A stretch of 7,024 bases of DNA from Bacteroidota bacterium (GTDB lineage: Bacteria > Bacteroidota > Bacteroidia > Flavobacteriales > Flavobacteriaceae). Where the stretch lies: positions 1 through 7,024 of the forward strand of contig JAJRPL010000039.1 in the NCBI GenBank assembly GCA_024280815.1, written 5' to 3'. Of this stretch, positions 1-5,604 are shown one piece after another (the first letter of the stretch is position 1; the number at the start of each line of letters is the position of its first letter). The translations under genes and the position numbers were made by a program. The notes beneath the pieces are model-generated. The model saw only the letters and a list, made by a program, of their open reading frames with translations. It had not been told where the DNA came from and made no database searches.

Positions 1-2061
1 GAATTTTTAATTATTGAAGCGTTAGAACATCAGGCTATTTTACCCATTAAGAAGATTAGTGATATTCTTGATAAAAAGCGTGTTTTACCCATTTTAAACA
101 AGTTGCTATTAAAAGAAGCAATTATTCTTAAAGAGGAAATAGTTGAGCAATACAAACCTAAACTGGTTAAGTATGTACGTTTGAATTCTCTTTACGAGGA
201 TGAAGCCAAACTCCATAGCTTATTAGATACGCTGAGTAGAGCCGCACAACAACGCAATGCGGTTTTATCGTATTTTTCATTGAGTGCAAGTACAAAAAAA
301 CCTATAAAACAAGAGGAACTTAAAAAAGTAAGTAAAGTCTCTTCAGCAGTAATAAAAGCGTTGGCTGAGAAAGAAATTTTTGAGATTTACACCATCCAAA
401 CAGATAGAGTAAATTTTGATGATGCTACGTCATCATTGAAAAAATTGAATGAATATCAGGAAACTGCATTGCAAGAATTGAATGATAATTTCACTAAAAA
501 AGAGGTGGTTTTATTGCACGGAATTACATCATCTGGTAAAACTGAAATTTATGTTGAACTGATTAATAAAGTTTTAAAACAAAACAAGCAAGTTTTGTAT
601 TTGGTACCAGAAATTGCTTTGACAACACAACTTATTACGCGTTTACAGCAATATTTTGGGAATAAAATTTCCGTTTTTCATTCTAAATATTCTTTAAACG
701 AAAGGGTAGAGGTGTGGAACAATATTTTACAGAATTCTGACAAAGCCCAATTAATTTTAGGAGCTAGATCATCAGTGTTTTTGCCATTTTCTGATTTGGG
801 ATTAATTATCGTTGATGAAGAACATGAAACCTCGTACAAACAATTTGACCCTGCACCAAGATATCATGCCAGAGATGCTGCTGTAGTATTGGCAAGTTTA
901 CATAAAGCAAAAGTATTGTTGGGTAGTGCTACGCCATCTTTAGAAAGTTATTACAATACACAGCAAAAAAAATACGGATTAGTAGAATTGAACAGGCGTT
1001 TTGGAAATGTATTATTACCAGAAATTGAATTGGTTGACATCAAAGAAGGCTATCGGAAAAAACGAATGAAAGGTCATTTTTCAGAGCGATTATTAGTGTT
1101 AATTCAAGAAGCTTTAGAAGAAAAAGAACAAGTTATTTTATTTCAAAATCGTAGAGGTTATTCACCTGTAGTTGAGTGTAAAGCTTGTGGAATTTCACCA
1201 CAATGCCCCAATTGTGATGTGAGTTTAACCTATCATAAATTACGGAATGAATTGCAATGTCATTATTGTGGTTATAACAATACCATGCCAAAAACCTGTG
1301 CTGCCTGCGGTAGTCCAGCATTAGACACCAAAGGTTTTGGTACAGAGCAGATTGAATTAGAGCTACAAGAACTATTCCCAGCCTTTAAAGTTGGGCGAAT
1401 GGATTTAGACACCACGCGTGGTAAGTATGGTTATCAAAAAATTATTGGAGCTTTTCAAGCACAAGAAATTGATATTTTAGTAGGTACACAAATGCTTTCT
1501 AAAGGGTTAGATTTTGCCAATGTATCTTTAGTTGGCGTATTGAATGCAGATAATATGTTGAATTTTCCTGATTTTAGAGCACATGAAAAAAGTTTTCAAC
1601 TTTTAACACAAGTATCGGGTAGGGCAGGGCGAGCCAAGAAAAGAGGTAAAGTGGTGATACAAACATTCAATCCGTACCATCAAATCTTACAGCAAGTCAC
1701 AACTACTGACTTTGCAACCATGTATAAAGAGCAATTACACGAAAGGCATCAATATAAATATCCGCCCTTATTGCGAATGGTTAAAATCACCTTAAAACAT
1801 AAAGATTATATAAAAGTAAATTCGGGAGCTGACTGGTTGAGTAAATCATTGTTTAATACTTTTGGTGATGCTGTGTTGGGGCCTACTAGCCCTGCAGTTT
1901 CAAGAATTAGAAATCAATATATTAAAACTATTCTGATTAAATTACCACAAAACAAACCGATAAAACAATCAAAGCAAATTATACAAAAAATTAAAAATAG
2001 CTTTCAGTCCATTGGTGATTTTAGACTGATACGGTTTAATGTAGATGTGGATGCTTATTGA
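1..2061 (+). CDS. priA: Primosomal protein N' (replication restart helicase PriA), 5' end outside window
   Basis: Superfamily 2 DNA helicase that recognises stalled forks and reloads the replicative helicase. The frame is open from base 1, so the true start lies upstream; the first in-frame TTG at 103 is not a start. 686 residues are visible; flavobacterial PriA is usually about 800, so roughly the N-terminal 130 (part of the 3'-end DNA-binding domain) are missing. Seen, numbering from base 1: Walker A GITSSGKT (174-181), Walker B DEEH (272-275), motif III GSATPS (308-313), NRRGY (383-387), eight zinc-binding cysteines as four CxxC pairs (393/396, 402/405, 420/423, 433/436), GFGTEQ (445-450), motif V GTQMLSKGLD (495-504) and motif VI QVSGRAGR (537-544). 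All key motifs are intact. The TGA stop coincides with the start of a dispersed repeat, and the next gene is convergent. Confidence 0.97.
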   Translation, partial: EFLIIEALEHQAILPIKKISDILDKKRVLPILNKLLLKEAIILKEEIVEQYKPKLVKYVRLNSLYEDEAKLHSLLDTLSRAAQQRNAVLSYFSLSASTKKPIKQEELKKVSKVSSAVIKALAEKEIFEIYTIQTDRVNFDDATSSLKKLNEYQETALQELNDNFTKKEVVLLHGITSSGKTEIYVELINKVLKQNKQVLYLVPEIALTTQLITRLQQYFGNKISVFHSKYSLNERVEVWNNILQNSDKAQLILGARSSVFLPFSDLGLIIVDEEHETSYKQFDPAPRYHARDAAVVLASLHKAKVLLGSATPSLESYYNTQQKKYGLVELNRRFGNVLLPEIELVDIKEGYRKKRMKGHFSERLLVLIQEALEEKEQVILFQNRRGYSPVVECKACGISPQCPNCDVSLTYHKLRNELQCHYCGYNNTMPKTCAACGSPALDTKGFGTEQIELELQELFPAFKVGRMDLDTTRGKYGYQKIIGAFQAQEIDILVGTQMLSKGLDFANVSLVGVLNADNMLNFPDFRAHEKSFQLLTQVSGRAGRAKKRGKVVIQTFNPYHQILQQVTTTDFATMYKEQLHERHQYKYPPLLRMVKITLKHKDYIKVNSGADWLSKSLFNTFGDAVLGPTSPAVSRIRNQYIKTILIKLPQNKPIKQSKQIIQKIKNSFQSIGDFRLIRFNVDVDAY

Positions 2062-2183
2062 GGGATTTCGTTTATCGGTTGGTATAAGAATAGTAGCCGA
2101 TTTCGGAAGCAGAATTTTTCAATTTACTATTAATATTGTTGCGGACTACACTGTTCATATTTACTACTATTTCGGCTATTATT
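2061..2183 (+). repeat. Left-end repeat copy 1 (L1), directly after priA
   Basis: Seen: GGATTTCGTTTATCGG at 2063-2078 followed by GGTATAAG closely matches the segment at 3094-3119 (GGAATTTCGTTTATCG then TTTGTATAAG), and its core TTCGTTTATC recurs at 5910-5919. Downstream parts also resemble the other copies: GATTTCGGA, TTGCGGACT and TACACTGTT occur in the same order as related words in copies 2 and 3. The segment also holds a long-range inverted repeat, AATAGTAGCCGA (2089-2100) with TCGGCTATTATT (2172-2183), 11 of 12 positions pairing. Inferred: this is the left boundary of an accessory insertion after priA. No matching right end was found before the next left end at 3097, so this unit is either decayed or incomplete. 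Confidence 0.6.
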
Positions 2184-2184
2184 T

Positions 2185-2925
2185 TTATACTTCTTTGTTA
2201 GGCAAAGTATCTAAATCGTCATTTAGTACACGGTTTTTGATTAAAAAATAATTTTTTACAGCCGTCCAAATTTCCCAAATTAGGTAAATTGCAAAGGCAA
2301 TAAATAATAAAAAAAGCACAAAAACACCAGTAGGTGCTGATTTTAAAGTTCCATCCAATAATGTTTCAAAGAACACCATCATTAATAAGACAAAAAGAAT
2401 CGGGAAAATGGCCAACATTATCAGTCCTTTAAAAATATATATTGCCCAAAATATATCTATTATTCCTGTTTTAAACTCTCGCTTATTCTCATTGATAAAA
2501 TGATTAGGCTTAGGTTCCATAAAGTCCGAATTGAGACCAAAATGTTCCTTGATTAATCCAAAAAATATCTTATCTAGGGGCTTGGATTTATAGTTTTGGT
2601 CTAAACCTTTTGAGTATTTTATTTCCCCTTCAACTAACATAATTTGCTTCTTTATTCTTCCATTCTCCAAATAGTCGAATTTTAAAAATTTTCTATCTGA
2701 TGAATATAATATTTTAGCAAATTTTTTAGATCGGTTTATGTACTCTTTTTGGTTTAATAGCTTGATGTAATTATAATTACTGGAGAGAATCCAATTATTG
2801 TTTATGCAATATTTTTTAACTCTATCTGTTTTTATTGAGCTATCATTATTGATTTGGTATCCATAATTGCTGAAAAAATCTCTTATTTCTTCTTCTTTTG
2901 TAAATATAAATCCCCGAAATTCCAT
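2185..2925 (-). CDS. Unrecognised protein with soluble N-terminal part and C-terminal membrane segments
   Basis: 246 residues; I do not recognise the family. The ATG at 2923-2925 is the first good start, preceded by AT-rich sequence with no Shine-Dalgarno motif. Residues 1-150 are polar and rich in Lys, Asn and aromatics (many Tyr/Phe), without a signal peptide. Residues about 155-188 are a long hydrophobic run (one long or two short membrane helices), and 200-221 a second clear membrane segment rich in Phe, Ile and Leu. The tail (222-246) is charged. The layout suggests a cytoplasmic N-terminal domain anchored by a hydrophobic hairpin; topology is inferred. It is convergent with priA and lies between left-end repeats L1 and L2, so it is probably accessory cargo. 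A weak -7-like word (TCATTTTG, complement of 2951-2958, one mismatch to TAnnTTTG) lies upstream. Confidence 0.75.
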   Translation of the reverse strand: MEFRGFIFTKEEEIRDFFSNYGYQINNDSSIKTDRVKKYCINNNWILSSNYNYIKLLNQKEYINRSKKFAKILYSSDRKFLKFDYLENGRIKKQIMLVEGEIKYSKGLDQNYKSKPLDKIFFGLIKEHFGLNSDFMEPKPNHFINENKREFKTGIIDIFWAIYIFKGLIMLAIFPILFVLLMMVFFETLLDGTLKSAPTGVFVLFLLFIAFAIYLIWEIWTAVKNYFLIKNRVLNDDLDTLPNKEV

Positions 2926-3096
2926 AAAAATACCTATTTAATATTTATCTCAAAATGACATATTGTTTGCTACTTTATTCTGAGTAATGTTTTGTATCGC
3001 TCTGAAAATCAGTTGTTAGCGTTTGTGTTTTTTAGTTTTTATCTGCTTTTTAAACGTTAGCTTAAAGTAATTATTTTCTTTCCCGAAATGAGAGGA
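2926..3096. other. Gene-free stretch between the membrane-protein gene and repeat L2
   Basis: I see no plausible coding sequence. Together with L2 it makes a 381-bp gap between two minus-strand genes. Two words resemble degenerate versions of the cassette inner arm GTTAGGCTTA: GTTAGC at 3015-3020 and CGTTAGCTTAAAG at 3055-3067. A short inverted repeat, CGAAAT (3084-3089) with ATTTCG (3097-3102), straddles the left edge of L2. The stretch should contain the promoter of the upstream-facing membrane-protein gene, but no convincing Bacteroidota promoter is visible. Confidence 0.5.
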
Positions 3097-3303
3097 ATTT
3101 CGTTTATCGTTTGTATAAGTGCAGTAATGGTTAGATAAAGCACTTATTTTAAGGTTATAAAAATAGCACAATTTTTTGAATTTTTCCATCAATCCGAAAT
3201 ATTAAGGCAAAATTTGAAAAATTTTGCGGACTTGAAAACACAAAACGATCTTTGGGGTTAAAAATCAAGCCATTATTGCATTTACACGCTGTTGTACGTA
3301 GGC
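3097..3303 (+). repeat. Left-end repeat copy 2 (L2) of the HEPN cassette
   Basis: Starts with ATTTCGTTTATCG, shared with L1 and in part with L3, and ends with TACACGCTGTTGTACGTAGGC-type sequence at 3284-3303 that parallels the end of L3 (TACACGGTGTTAGGC). At 207 bp it is much longer than L3 (73 bp). The extra length contains two perfect inverted repeats: ATAAGTGC (3115-3122) with GCACTTAT (3140-3147), and GCAAAATTT (3207-3215) with AAATTTTGC (3219-3227, 3-nt loop). Words around the second hairpin (TCCGAA before it, GCGGACT after it) echo TTTCGGA and GCGGACT in L1. The pattern is conserved ends with a variable, hairpin-forming middle. Confidence 0.6.
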
Positions 3304-3306
3304 TTA

Positions 3307-4146
3307 TTATTTTCCATATACCTCATTGTATCGAGTTATAGTCTTTCTCATCATTTCTATAAATTCAGGTATGTGTTTAATCAAAATATGATTTTCGTTA
3401 TACAAACTATTTGGGATGTCATCATTTTTATTCGAAGGATATCTAGTAGGTTGTTCGTGAGGAGAAGTTATCAATGATAAATTAATCCAAACGTAAGATA
3501 TGTAACCAAATTTCCTTTGCCGAATTCTATTTTGTTTATGATTTTCAACTTTATTTTTTGTGATTTCATCACTATTTTTTATCAAATCTTCTGATATTGA
3601 CTTTATGTTTTCATCACCTTTGAAATATTCAATGAAGTGTTCATTCGTTTTGACAAAGTCTTCTTTTATATCAGCAAAAAGTTTATCATCTTTAAAAGTC
3701 GGTTCATTTTCAAGTTCTTCTGCACTTTTAAAGAATTTTTTTAAATCATCAATTTCAACCAAATTATTTTTATTAAGTTCTGCATTACTTAATATTTCAG
3801 AGCGTAATTTTTTTATTCCTTTTAAGTTCTCTTTTACCTTGCTTTTCCCTCTTTGGTGAGGTGGAACCATATCTGGAATTAATAATGGCGTTCCTTTATA
3901 TTTTGATAATTCTTCTATTTGACTTTGATAAAGTCGAGTAAAAACTTTGTGCGGTAAATGACTGATTTTTGTTGCAATATCTTTTGGTTTAATAATTTCT
4001 GTTTTAATTCCAAATGATTTAACAAATTTTTCTACTGATTGCTGTAACTGAAACAAAGCAATATTATATTGCTTTGAATTGTATAATATTTCCACAGAAT
4101 TCAAATCTTGAATTGCTGTTTCAAATAATCGTTCTGAAATATTCAT
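3307..4146 (-). CDS. HEPN-domain protein, possible RNase-type toxin or defence factor
   Basis: 279 residues from the ATG at 4144-4146. An in-frame TTG four codons earlier is a weaker choice. The N-terminal part (about 3-70) has the HEPN helical pattern: SERLFETAIQDL, then YNIALFQLQQSVEKFVKSFGI (21 residues at 27-47, written here as Y27 to I47), then KISHLPHKVF (60-69), as seen in HEPN and AbiV-like proteins. A charged, Lys/Glu-rich helical stretch (about 100-210) separates this from a C-terminal block with SPHEQPTRYPS (228-238) and a final amphipathic helix, which also resembles HEPN C-terminal sequence. HEPN proteins are often RNA nucleases in toxin-antitoxin, CRISPR and abortive-infection systems. 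A classical R-x4-6-H motif is not obvious; H63, H66, H230 and R235 are candidate functional residues. No nucleotidyltransferase (MNT) antitoxin gene is adjacent. The gene is alone inside a repeat-bounded cassette, which fits an accessory role. Confidence 0.75.
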   Translation of the reverse strand: MNISERLFETAIQDLNSVEILYNSKQYNIALFQLQQSVEKFVKSFGIKTEIIKPKDIATKISHLPHKVFTRLYQSQIEELSKYKGTPLLIPDMVPPHQRGKSKVKENLKGIKKLRSEILSNAELNKNNLVEIDDLKKFFKSAEELENEPTFKDDKLFADIKEDFVKTNEHFIEYFKGDENIKSISEDLIKNSDEITKNKVENHKQNRIRQRKFGYISYVWINLSLITSPHEQPTRYPSNKNDDIPNSLYNENHILIKHIPEFIEMMRKTITRYNEVYGK

Positions 4147-4169
4147 ATTAATTCTCAATGTGTTTTTTT

Positions 4170-4259
4170 GCTTACGTACAATGTTAAAGCTAAAATGAGT
4201 TTTAATTCATGTTTAGCGACTGATACCCGCCTGTCTGACGGGCAGGAACGAAGCTAGTC
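4170..4259 (+). repeat. Right-end repeat R2 of the HEPN cassette
   Basis: Positions 4187-4225 plus 4247-4259 match 6388-6439 at 50 of 52 positions. The differences are T/C in a hairpin loop and G/T before CTAGTC. The copy is interrupted by a 21-bp palindrome at 4226-4246. Conserved structure: a hairpin formed by GCTAAA (4189-4194) and TTTAGC (4212-4217), and a second, GACT (4218-4221) with AGTC (4256-4259), whose loop carries the outer arm GATAAACGAA. The inner arm GCTTACGTACAA (4170-4181) is the inverse of the L2 inner arm. Weaker similarity to the other copy continues to about 4285. Confidence 0.75.
4226..4246. repeat. 21-bp GC-rich palindrome inserted in R2
   Basis: Comparison with the intact copy at 6423-6432 shows that GATA and AACGAA are contiguous there but separated by exactly 21 bp here. 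The insert has 16 G/C of 21 in a strongly AT-rich surrounding. It folds on itself around a central T (position 4236): 8 Watson-Crick pairs plus one T-G pair out of ten, with a single C/A mismatch near the ends. No target duplication is needed to explain the junction. Similar short GC-rich palindromes occur as dispersed repeats in flavobacterial genomes; that is recollection, not a search result. Confidence 0.75.
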
Positions 4260-4342
4260 TTTTTTTATGAGAAAGTCAAGGAATGTACATTGGTACTGAA
4301 AATTAACAATAACATAAAACTATCATTAACCCGCTAGTATAA

Positions 4343-4384
4343 ATAAACTTTATATCAATATAAAAAAAACGGATAAACTTTATA
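4343..4384. promoter_or_regulatory. Twin palindromic direct repeat upstream of the peroxiredoxin gene, possible operator
   Basis: The 12-mer ATAAACTTTATA occurs at 4343-4354 and again at 4373-4384, exactly 30 bp apart (about three helical turns). Each copy contains ATAAA-C-TTTAT, a palindrome around a single base. The second copy ends 23 bp before the -7 box at 4408, so a bound protein would touch the -33 region. A regulator-binding site is inferred; in such AT-rich DNA chance repeats are possible. It does not resemble an OxyR site closely enough to assign one. Confidence 0.4.
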
Positions 4385-4407
4385 ATTAAAAGATGATTTA
4401 TCTATGG

Positions 4408-4415
4408 TATATTTG
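4408..4415 (+). promoter_or_regulatory. Bacteroidota-type -7 promoter box for the peroxiredoxin gene
   Basis: TATATTTG matches TAnnTTTG exactly and lies 39 bp before the ATG, giving an expected transcript start near 4420 and a leader of about 35 nt. No clear TTG -33 element is present at the usual distance, so the promoter may need an activator, which would fit the twin repeat just upstream. Confidence 0.6.
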
Positions 4416-4454
4416 TAGTATTAAAATAAATAATAATTTTAAAAATTAGTTAAT

Positions 4455-5096
4455 ATGGCAACAGCAGTAGGTAAACAATTCCCTGATTTAAGTGTAGACG
4501 CAATGAATGAAATGGGCGATACATTTAAAGTAAACGTTTTAGAAGAAGCAAAAAATAATAAAAAGAAAGTAGTTTTATTTTGGTATCCAAAAGACTTTAC
4601 TTTTGTATGTCCAACTGAATTACATGCTTTTCAAGCTGCAATAGGTGAATTTGAAAAAAGAAATACTATTGTAATTGGTGCATCTTGTGATACTCCAGAA
4701 GTGCATTTTGCTTGGTTAAGTACTGCAAAAGATAATGGTGGTATTGAAGGTGTTACTTATTCTATTTTAGCAGACAGTAACCGTAATTTATCAAGCATCT
4801 TAGGTATTTTAGACATTACTAATGAAGTTTATGATGAAGAAACAGGTACGGTACAAGTAGAAGGTGATAATGTAACGTATAGAGCAACCTATTTAATTGA
4901 TGAAGATGGAAAAGTATTTCATGAAAGCATTAATGATATGCCTTTGGGTAGAAATGTAAATGAGTATATACGTTTGATAGATGCTTATACGCATGTACAA
5001 GAAAAAGGTGAGGTGTGCCCTGCAAACTGGGAAGAAGGTAAAGATGCCATGCAAGCCAATGCCAAGGGTACTGCAGAATATCTAGCTTCTCATTAA
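4455..5096 (+). CDS. Typical 2-Cys peroxiredoxin (Prx1/AhpC family)
   Basis: Cytoplasmic thiol peroxidase reducing hydrogen peroxide and alkyl hydroperoxides. 213 residues, normal for the family. The peroxidatic site is PKDFTFVCP, with P45, T49 and C52 as the PxxxTxxC motif. R143 in YRATYLID matches the catalytic arginine. The resolving cysteine is C188 in GEVCPANW. A third cysteine, C78, lies in GASCDT. GGIEG (about residues 95-99) and the C-terminal YL resemble, but do not equal, the GGLG and YF motifs of peroxiredoxins sensitive to over-oxidation. The ATG at 4455 follows an AT-rich leader without Shine-Dalgarno sequence. A -7 box lies 39 bp upstream. A thioredoxin-like gene follows on the same strand after 107 bp, suggesting a dedicated reductant. 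Family assignment is secure; I give no gene symbol because ahpC and prx naming varies. Confidence 0.96.
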   Translation: MATAVGKQFPDLSVDAMNEMGDTFKVNVLEEAKNNKKKVVLFWYPKDFTFVCPTELHAFQAAIGEFEKRNTIVIGASCDTPEVHFAWLSTAKDNGGIEGVTYSILADSNRNLSSILGILDITNEVYDEETGTVQVEGDNVTYRATYLIDEDGKVFHESINDMPLGRNVNEYIRLIDAYTHVQEKGEVCPANWEEGKDAMQANAKGTAEYLASH

Positions 5097-5108
5097 TAAA
5101 AACAAAAT

Positions 5109-5129
5109 CTTCAACGTTTTACGTTAAGG
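5109..5129 (+). terminator. Weak terminator-like hairpin after the peroxiredoxin gene
   Basis: AACGT (5113-5117) pairs with ACGTT (5121-5125) over a TTT loop. CTT (5109-5111) extends the stem after one mismatch, using a wobble pair. TTTTAATT follows at 5130-5137. It starts 13 bp after the stop codon. It could partly end transcription, giving more peroxiredoxin than downstream message. The stem is short, so this is tentative. Confidence 0.35.
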
Positions 5130-5135
5130 TTTTAA

Positions 5136-5176
5136 TTGATACTGTCATTCCCGTGCAAACGGGAATTCAGTATCAA
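5136..5176. repeat. Long hairpin (REP-like palindrome) between peroxiredoxin and thioredoxin-like genes
   Basis: TTGATACTG (5136-5144) pairs with CAGTATCAA (5168-5176), and ATTCCCGT (5147-5154) with ACGGGAAT (5159-5166). This gives 17 base pairs with a small internal loop (TC against T) and a GCAA tetraloop of the stable GNRA type. No U-run follows, so it is a poor intrinsic terminator. The CATTCCCG...CGGGAAT core resembles dispersed palindromic repeats known from many bacteria. In RNA it could stabilise the upstream peroxiredoxin message or act as a processing site. Confidence 0.7.
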
Positions 5177-5203
5177 CCATAATATTTAAAAACAAGTCTC
5201 AGA

Positions 5204-5515
5204 ATGATAGAATTAGATCAAGATAATTTAGAACAGATAGTTGCTGATAACAAAATAGTAGTGGTACAGTATGCAGCTACTTGGTGTGGTAATTGTAGAA
5301 TTATGAAGCCTAAGTTTAAAAAGCTAGCCAGAGAAAATGAAAACATGGTTTTTGTATATGCTGATGCCGAAAAATTTCCTGAATCTAGAAAATTAGCAAC
5401 GGTTGATAATTTACCAACATTTGCAACTTTTAAAGACGGAGCATTTGTAAATCAGACACAAACCAATAAGTTTGAAATTTTAAAAGATTTAGTAGATGAA
5501 GTTGCTTCTAATTAA
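5204..5515 (+). CDS. Thioredoxin-like protein with CGNC active site
   Basis: 103 residues, a complete single thioredoxin fold with no signal peptide, so cytoplasmic. The redox site is WCGNC (W27, C28, C31), with Asn where classical thioredoxin has Pro (CGPC). The cis-proline is P71 in DNLPTF. The change at the third active-site position usually shifts redox potential, so it may not be a general thioredoxin. It lies 107 bp after the peroxiredoxin gene and 89 bp before the small acidic protein gene, all on the plus strand. Likely role, inferred from this order: reducing the C52-C188 disulfide of the peroxiredoxin. No separate promoter is evident in the preceding gap. Confidence 0.93.
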   Translation: MIELDQDNLEQIVADNKIVVVQYAATWCGNCRIMKPKFKKLARENENMVFVYADAEKFPESRKLATVDNLPTFATFKDGAFVNQTQTNKFEILKDLVDEVASN

Positions 5516-5544
5516 TTTTAGAAAAACATCATTTAAATATAAAA

Positions 5545-5590
5545 TGTCAGTTCGAGTGTCTCGCCTTAAATGAGATGTGTCGAGAACATG
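5545..5590. repeat. Short REP-like inverted repeat ahead of the small acidic protein gene
   Basis: Starts TGTCAGTTCGAGTG and ends TGTCGAGAACATG, with an imperfect stem (GTGTCTC against GAGATGTGT, plus TCGA against TCGA). I recall a flavobacterial dispersed repeat with the same outer words (TGTCAGTTCGAG ... TCGAGAACA) around a variable centre. The in-frame ATG at 5575 lies inside it, which bears on the start of the next gene. Confidence 0.55.
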
Positions 5591-5604
5591 TTAAAAATAA
5601 ACAA

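Larger units (their letters stand above)
3097..4259. mobile_element. Putative single-gene cassette carrying the HEPN gene
   Basis: Bounded on the left by repeat L2 (3097-3303) and on the right by repeat R2 (4170-4259). Inner arms TTGTACGTAGGC (3292-3303) and GCTTACGTACAA (4170-4181) are inverted repeats matching at 11 of 12 positions and sit 3 bp beyond the stop and 23 bp upstream of the start of the enclosed gene. The outer arm TTCGTTTATC (3099-3108) is the inverse of GATA+AACGAA (4222-4225 plus 4247-4252), which is split by a 21-bp palindrome. One gene is enclosed, with no transposase or integrase. A second unit with the same architecture lies at 5910-6439. That this is a mobile cassette is inferred from shared ends on unrelated cargo; boundaries are approximate and no target-site duplication was identified. 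Confidence 0.55.

Noticed and set aside
103..105. TTG as start codon of priA
   Set aside because: The frame is open to base 1 with sensible PriA-like sequence, and the N-terminal domain would be missing; the gene simply runs off the window.
1133..1321. 62-codon minus-strand frame inside priA
   Set aside because: Antisense shadow of the zinc-binding region of priA.
2197..2203. GTTAGGC word in the C-terminal coding part of the membrane-protein gene, like the cassette inner arm
   Set aside because: It lies inside a coding sequence, lacks the TACACGGT context and has no partner arm; a 7-bp match is probably chance.
2045..2251. 68-codon plus-strand frame after priA
   Set aside because: It overlaps the priA end, the repeat L1 and the opposite-strand gene; its composition reads like non-coding AT-rich DNA.
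3292..3477. 61-codon plus-strand frame
   Set aside because: Antisense shadow of the HEPN gene, starting inside the cassette arm.
3560..3859. 99-codon plus-strand frame rich in Ser, Phe and Leu
   Set aside because: Antisense shadow of the Lys/Glu/Asp-rich middle of the HEPN gene; complementary codons produce exactly this composition.
4156..4158. TTG start for the HEPN gene, four codons upstream
   Set aside because: ATG at 4144-4146 fits the usual start of such proteins, and TTG starts are uncommon.
4179..4186. Complement TAACATTG at the R2 inner arm as a promoter of the HEPN gene
   Set aside because: One mismatch to TAnnTTTG and no -33 element; well placed, but not enough to call.
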